Of a DNA stretch of 64,000 nt, positions 29,923-38,427 are shown in pieces. This stretch comes from Alcaligenaceae bacterium (GTDB lineage: Bacteria > Pseudomonadota > Gammaproteobacteria > Burkholderiales > Burkholderiaceae_B). The stretch covers positions 372,001-436,000 of the forward strand of contig JACCET010000001.1 of the NCBI GenBank assembly GCA_013416405.1, written 5' to 3'. The notes beneath the pieces are model-generated. The model saw only the letters and a list, made by a program, of their open reading frames with translations. It did no database searches and was not told where the DNA came from. A program made the translations under genes and the position numbers. How positions within the stretch are numbered: position 1 is the first letter of the stretch; each line of letters begins with the position of its first letter.

Positions 29923-30729
29923 TCAGACACCCTGGAGCAAGGCCGGGGGTTCACGCATGCCGTCAGAGACGGTGAGAACCTCGTAGCCGTTGTCGGTTAC
30001 CAGAATGCTGTGTTCCCACTGGGCTGAAAGGCTGTGGTCGCGCGTTACGACCGTCCAGCCATCTGCAAGCGTGCGGATTTCTTTGCGGCCGGCATTGAGC
30101 ATGGGCTCGATGGTGAAGATCATGCCTGCCTCGAGCTTCTGGCCCGTGCCGGGTTTGCCATAGTGTAGAACCTGGGGATCCTGGTGAAATTTACGCCCCA
30201 CGCCGTGGCCACAGTATTCACGTACCACCGAAAAACCCTGTTTTTCGGCGTGCTGCTGTATGGCGTGGCCGATATCGCCCAAAGTTGCTCCTGGACGAAC
30301 CTGCTCTATGCCCAGCCACATACTTTCGTAGGTGGTTTCAGTCAGGCGTCGCGCCAGGATGGAAGGCTCGCCTATGTAGTACATGCGGCTGGTATCGCCG
30401 AACCAGCCATCTTTGATAACGGTGACGTCGATATTCATAATATCGCCGTTCTTCAAGGTTTTGTCACCGGGGATGCCATGGCAAATGACGTGATTGACCG
30501 ACGTGCAGATGGAAGCGGGAAAGGGCGTGTAACCCGGAGGCGCATAGCCCACCGTGGCCGACTTGACGTTGAGCTCGTTGGTGATGAAATCCATGCACAG
30601 CCTGTCCAGTTCGCCGGTGGTGATTCCGGCCCGCACATGCGGCTCAAGGTAGTCGAGAGTGGCGGCGGCGGCCTGGCAGGCGGCACGCATTTTATTCAGA
30701 TCTGTAGGGTCGGTAACGAGACTGCTCAT
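29923..30729 (-). CDS. map: Methionine aminopeptidase, type I
   Basis: This cytosolic metalloenzyme removes the initiator Met from nascent proteins. At 268 residues it lacks the N-terminal extension of type Ib or II forms. The metal ligands are visible: Asp in MNIDVTVIKDG and in FGDTSRMY, His in YCGHGVGRKFHQDP, and Glu in FTIEPML and in SAQWEHSILVT. It is divergent from rpsB across a 271-base gap, the usual arrangement in proteobacteria. The transcript likely continues into glnD and dsbB. A TATAAT lies 36 bases before its ATG. Confidence 0.97.
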   Translation of the reverse strand: MSSLVTDPTDLNKMRAACQAAAATLDYLEPHVRAGITTGELDRLCMDFITNELNVKSATVGYAPPGYTPFPASICTSVNHVICHGIPGDKTLKNGDIMNIDVTVIKDGWFGDTSRMYYIGEPSILARRLTETTYESMWLGIEQVRPGATLGDIGHAIQQHAEKQGFSVVREYCGHGVGRKFHQDPQVLHYGKPGTGQKLEAGMIFTIEPMLNAGRKEIRTLADGWTVVTRDHSLSAQWEHSILVTDNGYEVLTVSDGMREPPALLQGV

Positions 30730-31000
30730 GGATGGCTTGAATTGATTGGTGAAAAAATAGTAGAATTATAGGCTTTCTTGGAATTTCAAGAAAAGCATTG
30801 CGTCAGAAAACCCACGGGTGTTCTGGGGCAATAGTACAAAGTTGGCCGCCTTGCCGAATTAATAAACGTCATGGGAGCTGGCTTTGCAAGCCCAAATTTT
30901 TGGGAACCCAAAATCGCGTGTCGGGCGACAAAAGGGTGTTCGATAATTAAAGTATATCGGATACACGCCTGGCACAAGACCAAACCCTTGGAGAATTCAA
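30730..31000. other. map-rpsB divergent intergenic region
   Basis: This is the longest gap without a gene. It holds the map promoter with its dyad (30765-30793), an A/T-rich palindrome CCCAAA-TT-TTTGGG (30891-30904), and a small TGTC/GACA hairpin (30919-30930) before the rpsB ribosome binding site. I could not find a convincing -35/-10 pair for rpsB; GATAAT at 30942 is the best -10. The rpsB leader may host S2 autoregulation as in other proteobacteria (known for the family, not shown here). Confidence 0.6.
30765..30793 (-). promoter_or_regulatory. Predicted map promoter overlapped by an inverted repeat
   Basis: On the minus strand a perfect TATAAT (30770-30765) has TTTCTT 17 bases upstream (30793-30788). 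TTTCTTG (30774-30780) and CAAGAAA (30787-30793) are perfect inverted arms with a 6-base spacer, lying exactly over the -35 and spacer. This geometry suits a repressor site. Confidence 0.45.
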
Positions 31001-31750
31001 ATGTCTTTAATGCGTGAAATGCTGGAAGCCGGTGTGCACTTTGGCCACCAGACCCGTTACTGGAACCCCAAGATGGCTCCGTACATCTTCGGTCACCGTA
31101 ACAAGATCCATATCGTCAACCTCGAGCAAACGGTTGTCAAATATCAGGAAGCATCCAAGTTCGTGCGCCAGCTGGCAGCACGTGGCGGCAACATCCTGTT
31201 CGTAGGCACCAAGCGCGCCGCGCGTGAATTGGTCGCAGCCGAAGCCGCACGCTGCGGCATGCCTTATGTCGACAGCCGTTGGCTGGGCGGCATGATGACC
31301 AACTTCAAGACCGTCAAGACTTCCGTCAAGCGACTGAAGGAAATGGAAGTGCAAGTTGCCGAAGGTGCAACCGAGCGCATGAGCAAGAAAGAAGCGTTGA
31401 TGTTTGATCGCGAACTCGAAAAGCTGAACAAAGGCATAGGCGGCATCAAAGACATGAACACGCTGCCCGACGCATTGTTTGTCATCGACGTGGGCTACCA
31501 TAAAATTGCCATCGCTGAAGCACGGACACTGGGTATTCCCGTTGTGGCCGTTGTTGACACCAATCACTCTCCCGACGGCGTCGACCACGTCATCCCCGGT
31601 AACGACGACTCGGCCAAGGCAATTGCCTTGTACGCTCGTGGCATGGCTGACGCCGTCCTCGAGGGCCGTGAGCAAAACCTGAACGGTTTGGTCGAAGAGC
31701 TTGCCGAAGGCGACGAAGAGTTTGTCGAAATCGAAGAAGAGCGCGAATAA
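31001..31750 (+). CDS. rpsB: 30S ribosomal protein S2
   Basis: This is a structural protein of the small subunit, needed for binding of S1 and start of translation. At 249 residues it is complete: [56 protein letters not shown] and [18 protein letters not shown] are hallmark stretches, and the acidic tail ([14 protein letters not shown]) is common in proteobacteria. Codon use is that of a highly expressed gene, with almost no ATA, unlike its neighbours. It is followed by three tandem hairpins and tsf. A TTGGAGAATT ribosome binding site precedes the ATG. Confidence 0.99.
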   Translation: MSLMREMLEAGVHFGHQTRYWNPKMAPYIFGHRNKIHIVNLEQTVVKYQEASKFVRQLAARGGNILFVGTKRAARELVAAEAARCGMPYVDSRWLGGMMTNFKTVKTSVKRLKEMEVQVAEGATERMSKKEALMFDRELEKLNKGIGGIKDMNTLPDALFVIDVGYHKIAIAEARTLGIPVVAVVDTNHSPDGVDHVIPGNDDSAKAIALYARGMADAVLEGREQNLNGLVEELAEGDEEFVEIEEERE

Positions 31751-31759
31751 GCGTATATA

Positions 31760-31803
31760 GCCCGGCCAGCGCCGGGCCATGGCTGCTCATGCAAGCAGCC
31801 ATG
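31760..31803 (+). other. Two strong hairpins after rpsB
   Basis: GCCCGGC/GCCGGGC (31760-31766 and 31771-31777, 4-base loop) is followed without a gap by CATGGCTGCT/AGCAGCCATG (31778-31787 and 31794-31803, 6-base loop). Both stems are perfect. Neither has a T-run; they may block 3' exonucleases or act in S2-dependent control. Confidence 0.7.
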
Positions 31804-31821
31804 AACGCATGTTTCGCATCT

Positions 31822-31847
31822 GCCCCGGTTCAACCGGGGCGTGTTTT
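31822..31847 (+). terminator. Attenuator or terminator hairpin between rpsB and tsf
   Basis: GCCCCGGT (31822-31829) and ACCGGGGC (31833-31840) form a perfect 8-bp stem with a TCA loop, followed by GTGTTTT. It lies 18 bases before the tsf GTG. A partial terminator here would lower tsf relative to rpsB, as described for the E. coli rpsB-tsf gap. Confidence 0.6.
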
Positions 31848-31865
31848 AGTCAACTGGAGAAAATA

Positions 31866-32744
31866 GTGGCTCAAATTACCGCATCCATGGTTAAAGAACT
31901 GCGCGAGAAAACCGACGCTCCCATGATGGAGTGCAAAAAGGCACTGACCGAAGCCGAAGGCGATCTGGCTCGTGCTGAAGAGATTCTCCGCGTAAAACTG
32001 GGGAACAAGGCCAGCAAAGCTGCTACACGCGTGACCGCCGAGGGCCTTATCGGCTTGCATATTGCCGCCGACGGCAAGCGCGGTACCGTTGTCGAAGTCA
32101 ATTGTGAAACCGACTTTGTTGCCAAGAACGACGATTTCATCGGCTTCATCAATGAAGTGGCCGAACTGATTACTGAAAAGAATCCTGCCGATGTAGCCGC
32201 CCTGGGTGAGCTTCCCATGGGTGAAGGCACTGTCGAAAGCACACGTGCAGCGCTGATAGGGAAAATTGGCGAAAACATGAGTGTGCGCCGTTTCGAGCGC
32301 TACGAAACAGCCAATCAACTGGCCAGCTATGTGCATGGCGGTAGAATCGGTGTGTTGGTCGATATCGACGGCACTGAAGAAGTCGGCAAAGACGTGGCCA
32401 TGCATATTGCCGCAACCAAGCCCAAAGCTTTGGATGCCAGCGGCGTTGCCCCAGAGGTTATTGCAGCGGAACGCTCGGTAGCCGAGCAGAAAGCGGCTGA
32501 ATCGGGCAAGCCCGCCGAAATCGTGACCAAGATGGTCGAGGGCTCCGTTCAGAAGTTCCTGAAAGAAGTCACCTTGCTGTCTCAGCCGTTTGTCAAGAAT
32601 GATAAACAAACCGTCGAACAGATGCTCAAGGAAAAGGGCGCGAGCATTTCCCGCTACGCCTTGTACGTTGTGGGCGAGGGCATAGAGAAAAAATCGGAAG
32701 ACTTCGCTGCTGAAGTCGCCGCAGCTGCTGCCGGTAACGCTTAG
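31866..32744 (+). CDS. tsf: Translation elongation factor Ts
   Basis: This is the nucleotide exchange factor that recycles EF-Tu-GDP. The start is GTG at 31866 (then [15 protein letters not shown]), with GGAGAA 4-9 bases upstream; an in-frame ATG at 31779 would add 29 unrelated residues across the hairpin region. The resulting 292 residues match the family. The N-terminal domain has the signature [19 protein letters not shown], followed by GLIGLHIA and [14 protein letters not shown], then the core and dimerisation domains with the coiled coil. The antisense-facing terminator-like hairpin at 32759-32792 follows its stop. Confidence 0.98.
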   Translation: MAQITASMVKELREKTDAPMMECKKALTEAEGDLARAEEILRVKLGNKASKAATRVTAEGLIGLHIAADGKRGTVVEVNCETDFVAKNDDFIGFINEVAELITEKNPADVAALGELPMGEGTVESTRAALIGKIGENMSVRRFERYETANQLASYVHGGRIGVLVDIDGTEEVGKDVAMHIAATKPKALDASGVAPEVIAAERSVAEQKAAESGKPAEIVTKMVEGSVQKFLKEVTLLSQPFVKNDKQTVEQMLKEKGASISRYALYVVGEGIEKKSEDFAAEVAAAAAGNA

Positions 32745-32758
32745 TATCGCATTTGGCT

Positions 32759-32792
32759 AAAAAATCGGGCTTTCGGCCTCACGAAAGCCCGA
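32759..32792 (-). terminator. Rho-independent terminator facing the minus strand between tsf and pyrH
   Basis: TCGGGCTTTCG (32765-32775) and CGAAAGCCCGA (32782-32792) are a perfect 11-bp stem with a 6-base loop. On the plus strand CTCTGGCT follows, so it is no terminator that way; on the minus strand the stem is followed by TTTTTT then AGCC, an ideal terminator. No minus-strand gene is nearby. Confidence 0.65.
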
Positions 32793-32837
32793 CTCTGGCT
32801 TAAACTCTCGTTGGTTTGTTTACCTGGGATACTACCT

Positions 32838-33554
32838 ATGACCACCCGATCGTATAAGCGTGTTCTTCTCAAACTTTCCGGCGAAGCGCTGATGGGAGAA
32901 GACGCCTTTGGGATCAACCGCGCCACCATTTTGCGCATGACTGAAGAAATAGCCGAAGTCGCCGCAATGGGCGTCGAGTTGGCTATCGTCATTGGTGGCG
33001 GCAATATTTTCCGTGGCGTTGCGCCTGGCGCGCAGGGCATGGATCGCGCAACCGCCGACTACATGGGCATGATGGCAACGGTCATGAATGCCCTGGCCTT
33101 GCAAGACGCACTGAAGAATCGCGGCATCGATGCCCGCGTGCAGTCTGCATTGAATATCGACCAAGTTGTCGAGCGCTATATACGCCCCAAAGCCTTACGT
33201 TACCTGGAAGAGGGCAAGGTTGTTATTTTTGCCGCAGGTACCGGCAATCCCTTCTTTACCACCGACACGGCTGCGGCCCTGCGAGGTGCGGAAATCGGTG
33301 CGGAAATCGTATTGAAGGCCACCAAGGTCGATGGCATTTATAGTGCCGACCCTAACAAAGATCCGAACGCCACCCGCTATGCGCGCATCAGTTTCGACGA
33401 AGCCATCGTGCGTCGGTTGGAAGTGATGGACGCAACTGCGTTTGCGCTGTGCCGTGATCAAAAATTACCCATCAAGGTATTTTCCATCAATAAGTCCGGA
33501 GCCCTGAAACGGGTCGTATCCGGCGGAGATGAAGGCACACTGGTGCACGTTTGA
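32838..33554 (+). CDS. pyrH: Uridylate kinase
   Basis: This bacterial UMP kinase of the amino acid kinase fold makes UDP from UMP and is regulated by GTP and UTP. I start at ATG 32838 ([15 protein letters not shown], 238 residues), the family norm; a longer form from 32811 runs into non-conserved residues. Visible marks are [56 protein letters not shown] and [14 protein letters not shown]. It lies between tsf and frr, as in nearly all proteobacteria. Confidence 0.98.
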   Translation: MTTRSYKRVLLKLSGEALMGEDAFGINRATILRMTEEIAEVAAMGVELAIVIGGGNIFRGVAPGAQGMDRATADYMGMMATVMNALALQDALKNRGIDARVQSALNIDQVVERYIRPKALRYLEEGKVVIFAAGTGNPFFTTDTAAALRGAEIGAEIVLKATKVDGIYSADPNKDPNATRYARISFDEAIVRRLEVMDATAFALCRDQKLPIKVFSINKSGALKRVVSGGDEGTLVHV

Positions 33555-33567
33555 TAAAGGAATAGTA

Positions 33568-34128
33568 ATGAGTCTTTCAGAAGTCAAACAGTCGGCAGAG
33601 TCCCGCATGGGCAAGTCCATAGAAAACCTTAAGATCAGTCTGTCCAAGATTCGTACTGGCCGCGCGCACGCCGGCATACTCGACCACGTTCAGGTCGAAT
33701 ATTACGGTTCGCCTGTGCCTATCAGCCAAGTCGCGAATGTTAACTTGGTTGATGCGCGCACTATCAGCGTGCAGGTTTGGGAAAAGAATATGGCTGGCCC
33801 GGTTGAAAAAGCCATCCGTGATTCCGACCTGGGCCTGAACCCTATTTCCATGGGTGACAGCATACGCGTTCCCATGCCGGCCCTGACCGAAGAGCGCCGT
33901 CGCGACCTGACCAAAGTCGTGCGCACCGAAGGCGAAGACACAAAGGTTGCGGTACGCAACCTGCGCCGCGATGCCAACGATAGCTTGAAGAAGCTGGTCA
34001 AAGACAAAGAAATTTCGGAAGACGATGAACGTCGAGTGCAGGATGAAGTGCAAAAGCTCACCGATAAACATGTGGCTGAAATCGACAAGCTCGTCACTCA
34101 AAAAGAAGCCGAGATCATGACGGTTTAA
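33568..34128 (+). CDS. frr: Ribosome recycling factor
   Basis: This tRNA-mimic protein splits post-termination ribosomes together with EF-G. I start at ATG 33568 ([15 protein letters not shown], 186 residues) with an AAAGGAATA site, 13 bases after pyrH; an earlier ATG at 33529 lies inside pyrH. The three-helix bundle and small domain are intact, with [35 protein letters not shown] and the C-terminal helix carrying [18 protein letters not shown]. It is part of the rpsB-to-frr translation cluster. Confidence 0.98.
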   Translation: MSLSEVKQSAESRMGKSIENLKISLSKIRTGRAHAGILDHVQVEYYGSPVPISQVANVNLVDARTISVQVWEKNMAGPVEKAIRDSDLGLNPISMGDSIRVPMPALTEERRRDLTKVVRTEGEDTKVAVRNLRRDANDSLKKLVKDKEISEDDERRVQDEVQKLTDKHVAEIDKLVTQKEAEIMTV

Positions 34129-34159
34129 CCGTCATGTTCAGGCATCGGATATTCTTTAC

Positions 34160-34912
34160 ATGGCAAGCAGCTCAACGCTGTCTATCCCCGAGAGCAGCGA
34201 TATACCGCAACACTTGGCCATTATCATGGATGGCAACGGACGTTGGGCGACCAAGCGTTTTCTGCCTCGCACGGCTGGCCATATGCGCGGCGTGCAGGCG
34301 GTGCGTCGGGTCGTCGAGGCCTGTGGTGAGCGTGGTGTTGAATACCTGACGCTATTTGCCTTCAGTTCCGAGAACTGGCGCCGCCCCAAAGAAGAGGTCT
34401 CGCTTCTGATGCGCCTGTTCATGCAGACGCTGGAAAAACAAATCAGCAAATTGGAACGGCAAGGTGTCAGATTGCACATCGTGGGCGATCTGTCGCCTTT
34501 TGAGCCGCGCCTGCAAGAAATGATACGTGACGCGCAAGCGCGCACGGCTGGAAATAATGCCTTGCACCTGACTATTGCTGCGAATTACGGCGGACGCTGG
34601 GACATACTGCAGGCTCTACGCAAGCTGATGGCGGCCAAGCCGGAGCTCGCCTCGCAACCCGATGCAATAGCCGAAAGTGAACTTGCGCCGTACTTGTCCA
34701 TGGCTTATGCGCCCGAGCCCGATTTGTTCATACGCACCGGCGGCGAGCAGCGCATTTCCAATTTCCTGATTTGGCAGCTGGCCTATACTGAATTGTATTT
34801 TTCTGACGATTTCTGGCCAGATTTTGGCGCCAAAGAGCTCGATGCCGCGTTCGAGTGGTACCGTACGCGGGAAAGACGTTTTGGGCGCACCAGTGCCCAG
34901 CTCGCCAGATAA
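34160..34912 (+). CDS. uppS: Undecaprenyl diphosphate synthase (cis-prenyltransferase)
   Basis: This enzyme condenses eight isopentenyl units onto farnesyl diphosphate to make the C55 lipid carrier for peptidoglycan and O-antigen. [13 protein letters not shown] carries the catalytic Asp and the diphosphate loop, followed by [23 protein letters not shown] and [20 protein letters not shown]. At 250 residues it has the common length, with a short Ser-rich N-terminal extension. It begins 31 bases after frr and is followed by cdsA and dxr, the usual lipid-precursor order. Confidence 0.97.
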   Translation: MASSSTLSIPESSDIPQHLAIIMDGNGRWATKRFLPRTAGHMRGVQAVRRVVEACGERGVEYLTLFAFSSENWRRPKEEVSLLMRLFMQTLEKQISKLERQGVRLHIVGDLSPFEPRLQEMIRDAQARTAGNNALHLTIAANYGGRWDILQALRKLMAAKPELASQPDAIAESELAPYLSMAYAPEPDLFIRTGGEQRISNFLIWQLAYTELYFSDDFWPDFGAKELDAAFEWYRTRERRFGRTSAQLAR

Positions 34913-34936
34913 GCCCGAACAGGGAGGCTTCCTTAT

Positions 34937-35800
34937 ATGTTGAAGCAGCGCGTAGTCACAGCAATCATCCTGCTGGCGGTATTGCTGGGTGCCTTGCTGG
35001 CGACCAGTCCCTGGCCTTTGATTCTGCTTCTGCTGCTGGCAGCCGTGTGCGGGCTATGGGAATGGCTACGCCTGACCTGGCCGGGCCAGGGACGTGCAGC
35101 ACCACCTATGTTGGCCGTGCTGTGTGGTGCCGTCATGCTGTGGCTGGCCTGGCAATGGCTGGCTCATACGCCCCAGCCGTGGTCGATACAGCTGCAAATG
35201 GCACTGAACCGGCAGTTTCTGCCCCTGGTGGCTGTGCTCTGGGTGGTGCTGGCAACGGCCCTGGTCGTCCAGGGGCAATCCCAGCGTCGCTCGGCGGGCA
35301 TGGCACTTAGCCTGTTTGGTATTGTGGCCATACTGGCAGTATGGCTGGCGCTTGCACAGATGTACTTACAGCAAGGCGCCTGGTTTCTGGTGTCTTTGAT
35401 GGCGCTCATTTGGTTTGCGGATATTGCCGCCTACTTTACCGGCAAGGCCTTCGGGCGCCATAAGCTGGCTCCTCGAGTCAGCCCGGGTAAAACTTGGGAA
35501 GGTGCGGTAGGCGGTGTGTTGGCTGCAACAGTCTGGGTGTTACTGAGTGCTTATTGGCCCGGCAGTTTTGGCGACGCGCTGATGCAGCGCTGGCCTTGGT
35601 GGGTGGTTGCCCTGATAGCCATCTTTCTTGCTGCCCTGTCAATTATCGGCGACCTGTTCGAATCGCTACTTAAACGCAGGGCGGGTGTTAAGGATTCCAG
35701 TCAATTGCTCCCAGGTCACGGCGGCGTATACGACCGCATCGACGCCTTGCTGCCCGTGGCGCCCATCGCCTTGCTGATCACCGGAGTTTGGAATCCATGA
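34937..35800 (+). CDS. cdsA: Phosphatidate cytidylyltransferase
   Basis: This inner membrane enzyme makes CDP-diacylglycerol from CTP and phosphatidic acid for all phospholipids. It has 287 mostly hydrophobic residues in about seven or eight membrane segments. The C-terminal CdsA signature is present: [18 protein letters not shown] followed by [46 protein letters not shown] supplies the metal and substrate region. The stop overlaps the dxr ATG by 4 bases. The N-terminal third is not well conserved, so the first segments rest on hydrophobicity only. Confidence 0.96.
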   Translation: MLKQRVVTAIILLAVLLGALLATSPWPLILLLLLAAVCGLWEWLRLTWPGQGRAAPPMLAVLCGAVMLWLAWQWLAHTPQPWSIQLQMALNRQFLPLVAVLWVVLATALVVQGQSQRRSAGMALSLFGIVAILAVWLALAQMYLQQGAWFLVSLMALIWFADIAAYFTGKAFGRHKLAPRVSPGKTWEGAVGGVLAATVWVLLSAYWPGSFGDALMQRWPWWVVALIAIFLAALSIIGDLFESLLKRRAGVKDSSQLLPGHGGVYDRIDALLPVAPIALLITGVWNP

Positions 35801-36999
35801 AGTTTCAACAACTGTGTGTACTGGGGTCTACGGGTTCCATAGGCGAAAGCACGCTGGACGTCGTATTGCGTCACCCCGACACCATGGCGGTTTACGCGCT
35901 TAGTGCCTACAGTCGCATGGAAAAACTCGCTGAACAGGCTCTGGCCGTGCACGCCAAGGTCGTTGTCGTGCCTACCGAGCAGGCGCGTGAGCGCTTCAGG
36001 CGGGCCTGGGCCGGCAATGGTCCCGGCCCGGAAATCCGTATCGGTGCCCAGGCCCTGGTCGATACTGTGCTTGATTCCCAGGTTACGACCGTCATGGCGG
36101 CTATCGTGGGCGCGGCAGGGCTGCCTTCGGCACTGGCGGCCGCACAAGCCGGCAAGCGCATACTGCTGGCCAACAAAGAAGCGCTGGTCGCTGCCGGTGG
36201 CTTGTTCATGCGCACTGTGCGTGAAAATGGTGCCGAGTTGTTACCCATAGATAGCGAGCACAATGCTATTTTCCAATGCATGCCCCAGAACGCTCGTGCA
36301 ACGATACCGACCGAACCGGCTACCGGTGTCAGGCGATTGCTGCTTACTGGATCTGGCGGACCCTTTCGCAAGACGGCCATAGCTCAGTTGGCCGACGTTA
36401 CGCCCGATCAGGCTTGCGCGCATCCCAACTGGAGCATGGGCCGCAAGATTTCGGTCGATTCAGCCACCATGCTTAATAAAGGCCTGGAAGTCATAGAGGC
36501 TCATTGGTTGTTCGCCATGCCGGTCGATCGTATACAGGTGGTAATCCATCCGCAGAGCATGGTGCATTCCATGGTCGAGTACGAAGATGGCTCCATACTT
36601 GCTCAATTGGGCCAACCCGATATGCGTACTCCTATTGCCTATGGCCTGGGCTTTCCTGAGCGCATAGACAGCGGGGTAGGCTTGCTGCAACTGGCCACGC
36701 TGGGGCGGCTGGACTTCGAAGAACCCGATTTCGAGCGTTTCCCCTGTTTGCGCCTGTCCTTCGATGCGCTCAAGACGGGGCAGGCCGCTTGTGTGGCGTT
36801 GAATGCCGCTAACGAAATCGCCGTCGATTGCTTCTTGAAGCAGCAAATTCGCTATACTGAAATTGCGCCGGTCATCGAATCTTGCCTGGAGCGAATCACG
36901 GGTTGTTCCGACACGAACCTGGATTCCCTGGACGACGTTCTGGCGCTGGACGCACACACTCGTGGCATTGCCACCGAGCTCTGTCTGCTCAAGGCCTGA
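35797..36999 (+). CDS. dxr: 1-deoxy-D-xylulose 5-phosphate reductoisomerase
   Basis: This NADPH enzyme makes 2-C-methylerythritol 4-phosphate, the first dedicated step of the non-mevalonate isoprenoid route. I start at ATG 35797, which overlaps the cdsA stop (ATGA), giving 400 residues; an ATG three codons earlier is possible. The NADPH motif is [13 protein letters not shown]; the metal and substrate residues sit in [23 protein letters not shown] and [31 protein letters not shown] is split across the catalytic loop. rseP follows after 40 bases. Confidence 0.97.
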   Translation: MKFQQLCVLGSTGSIGESTLDVVLRHPDTMAVYALSAYSRMEKLAEQALAVHAKVVVVPTEQARERFRRAWAGNGPGPEIRIGAQALVDTVLDSQVTTVMAAIVGAAGLPSALAAAQAGKRILLANKEALVAAGGLFMRTVRENGAELLPIDSEHNAIFQCMPQNARATIPTEPATGVRRLLLTGSGGPFRKTAIAQLADVTPDQACAHPNWSMGRKISVDSATMLNKGLEVIEAHWLFAMPVDRIQVVIHPQSMVHSMVEYEDGSILAQLGQPDMRTPIAYGLGFPERIDSGVGLLQLATLGRLDFEEPDFERFPCLRLSFDALKTGQAACVALNAANEIAVDCFLKQQIRYTEIAPVIESCLERITGCSDTNLDSLDDVLALDAHTRGIATELCLLKA

Positions 37000-37039
37000 C
37001 TACCCACACAGGTTCCAGGCCGGCTTCATCAGGAACTTC

Positions 37040-38374
37040 ATGCTTTTCACCTTGCTTGCTTTTGCCATTGCGTTGGGCGTATTGATTACGTTTCACGAGT
37101 TGGGCCACTATTGGGTTGCGCGACTGTGCGGCGTTCGCGTGTTGCGATTCTCGGTCGGATTCGGCAAGGTGCTGGTGCGCCGCACAGACCGCCACGGTAC
37201 TGAGTGGGCCTTGTCGGCCATTCCGCTGGGTGGTTATGTCAAGATGCTGGACGATCCCCAACCGGGCGACGACCCATCCATGGCGGCTCAGGCCTTCAAT
37301 CACAAAAGCCTGAAGCAGCGCAGTGCCATCGTGTTGGCCGGCCCTGTGGCCAATCTGGTGCTGGCTGCACTGCTCTATGCGGGGCTGAATCTGGCCGGGA
37401 CCAATGAACCGGCCGCCATCCTGGCGTCGCCGCCGCCCAGCACGCTGGCGGCTCAGGCGGGTGTTATGGCCAACGACCGCATCATTGCTGTTAATCAGCA
37501 GGACGTGCAATCCTGGGGCGAAGCGCGTTGGCAACTGATGGATGCCATCAGTAGTGGCGGACAGGCTCAATTGACGGTAGAAACCGCCGATGGCCTGCAG
37601 CGCGAACGTACGCTGCAGTTCGCACCGGCCGCCATCGAACCCGATGGAGTCGACCTCATGGCCGAGGCCGGCCTGTCCTTGGCCACACCCAAGCCCAAGG
37701 TAACCGGCGTCAATCCAGGCGAGCCCGGCCAGCAGGCGGGTTTGCAAGCGGGCGATGTCATCATCAAGGTGGGTGAACTTGAGCAGCCCAGCGCCGGCGC
37801 CATGGTCGAAGAGGTCAAGAAACATCCCGACCAGCCCTTGCCCATTACCGTGTTGCGCGACGGCGCAGCCCTGACGCTCACCGTCCTGCCCCTGGCTCAA
37901 ACAGGGCAGGATGGGCAGGCCACAGGCCGTATAGGTGTGATGCTTGGGGCCGACTTTCCCATGGTGATGGTACGCTATGGCCTGTTCGAGAGCCTGACGC
38001 GCGGTGTGTCGCGCACGGTCGAGACGGCCTGGTTTTCCCTGAAAATGATGGGACGCATGATCGTCGGAGACGTATCGCTGCGCAATGTCAGCGGCCCGGT
38101 CACCATCGCCGACTACGCAGGGCAGACGGCACGCATAGGTTTTGCCGCCTACATAGGGTTTCTGGCACTTATTAGTGTTAGCATCGGCGTGTTAAATTTA
38201 TTACCCATCCCCATGCTGGATGGGGGGCACTTAATGTATTACATTCTTGAAGCTGTGCGGGGTCGCCCCATACCGGAAAAATGGCACGAAAATGGTCAAC
38301 GTATCGGCCTGGGCTTATTGGCAGCCCTCATGAGCCTGGCTTTTTTCAATGATTTTTCCCGCCTTTTCAGTTAA
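37040..38374 (+). CDS. rseP: RseP site-2 protease, zinc intramembrane metalloprotease
   Basis: This inner membrane protease makes the second cut in the anti-sigma factor RseA and also removes leftover signal peptides. I start at ATG 37040 (MLFTLLAFAIALGVL, 444 residues), since the active site belongs in the first membrane segment: HELGH at His19, Glu20, His23. Two PDZ domains follow in the periplasm (around ASPPPSTLAAQAGVMANDRI and GVNPGEPGQQAGLQAGDVI), and the third metal ligand is in NLLPIPMLDGGHLMYY. Gene order dxr-rseP-bamA is standard. Confidence 0.97.
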   Translation: MLFTLLAFAIALGVLITFHELGHYWVARLCGVRVLRFSVGFGKVLVRRTDRHGTEWALSAIPLGGYVKMLDDPQPGDDPSMAAQAFNHKSLKQRSAIVLAGPVANLVLAALLYAGLNLAGTNEPAAILASPPPSTLAAQAGVMANDRIIAVNQQDVQSWGEARWQLMDAISSGGQAQLTVETADGLQRERTLQFAPAAIEPDGVDLMAEAGLSLATPKPKVTGVNPGEPGQQAGLQAGDVIIKVGELEQPSAGAMVEEVKKHPDQPLPITVLRDGAALTLTVLPLAQTGQDGQATGRIGVMLGADFPMVMVRYGLFESLTRGVSRTVETAWFSLKMMGRMIVGDVSLRNVSGPVTIADYAGQTARIGFAAYIGFLALISVSIGVLNLLPIPMLDGGHLMYYILEAVRGRPIPEKWHENGQRIGLGLLAALMSLAFFNDFSRLFS

Positions 38375-38427
38375 CGGCTTTCTGCCTTACAATCTTCCAC
38401 CACTTATTCGTCCAAGGATGCACCAGG

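Noticed and set aside
31779-31865. N-terminal extension of EF-Ts from an upstream ATG
   Set aside because: The extra residues cross the hairpin region and are unlike any EF-Ts; the GTG at 31866 has a ribosome binding site and gives the standard start.
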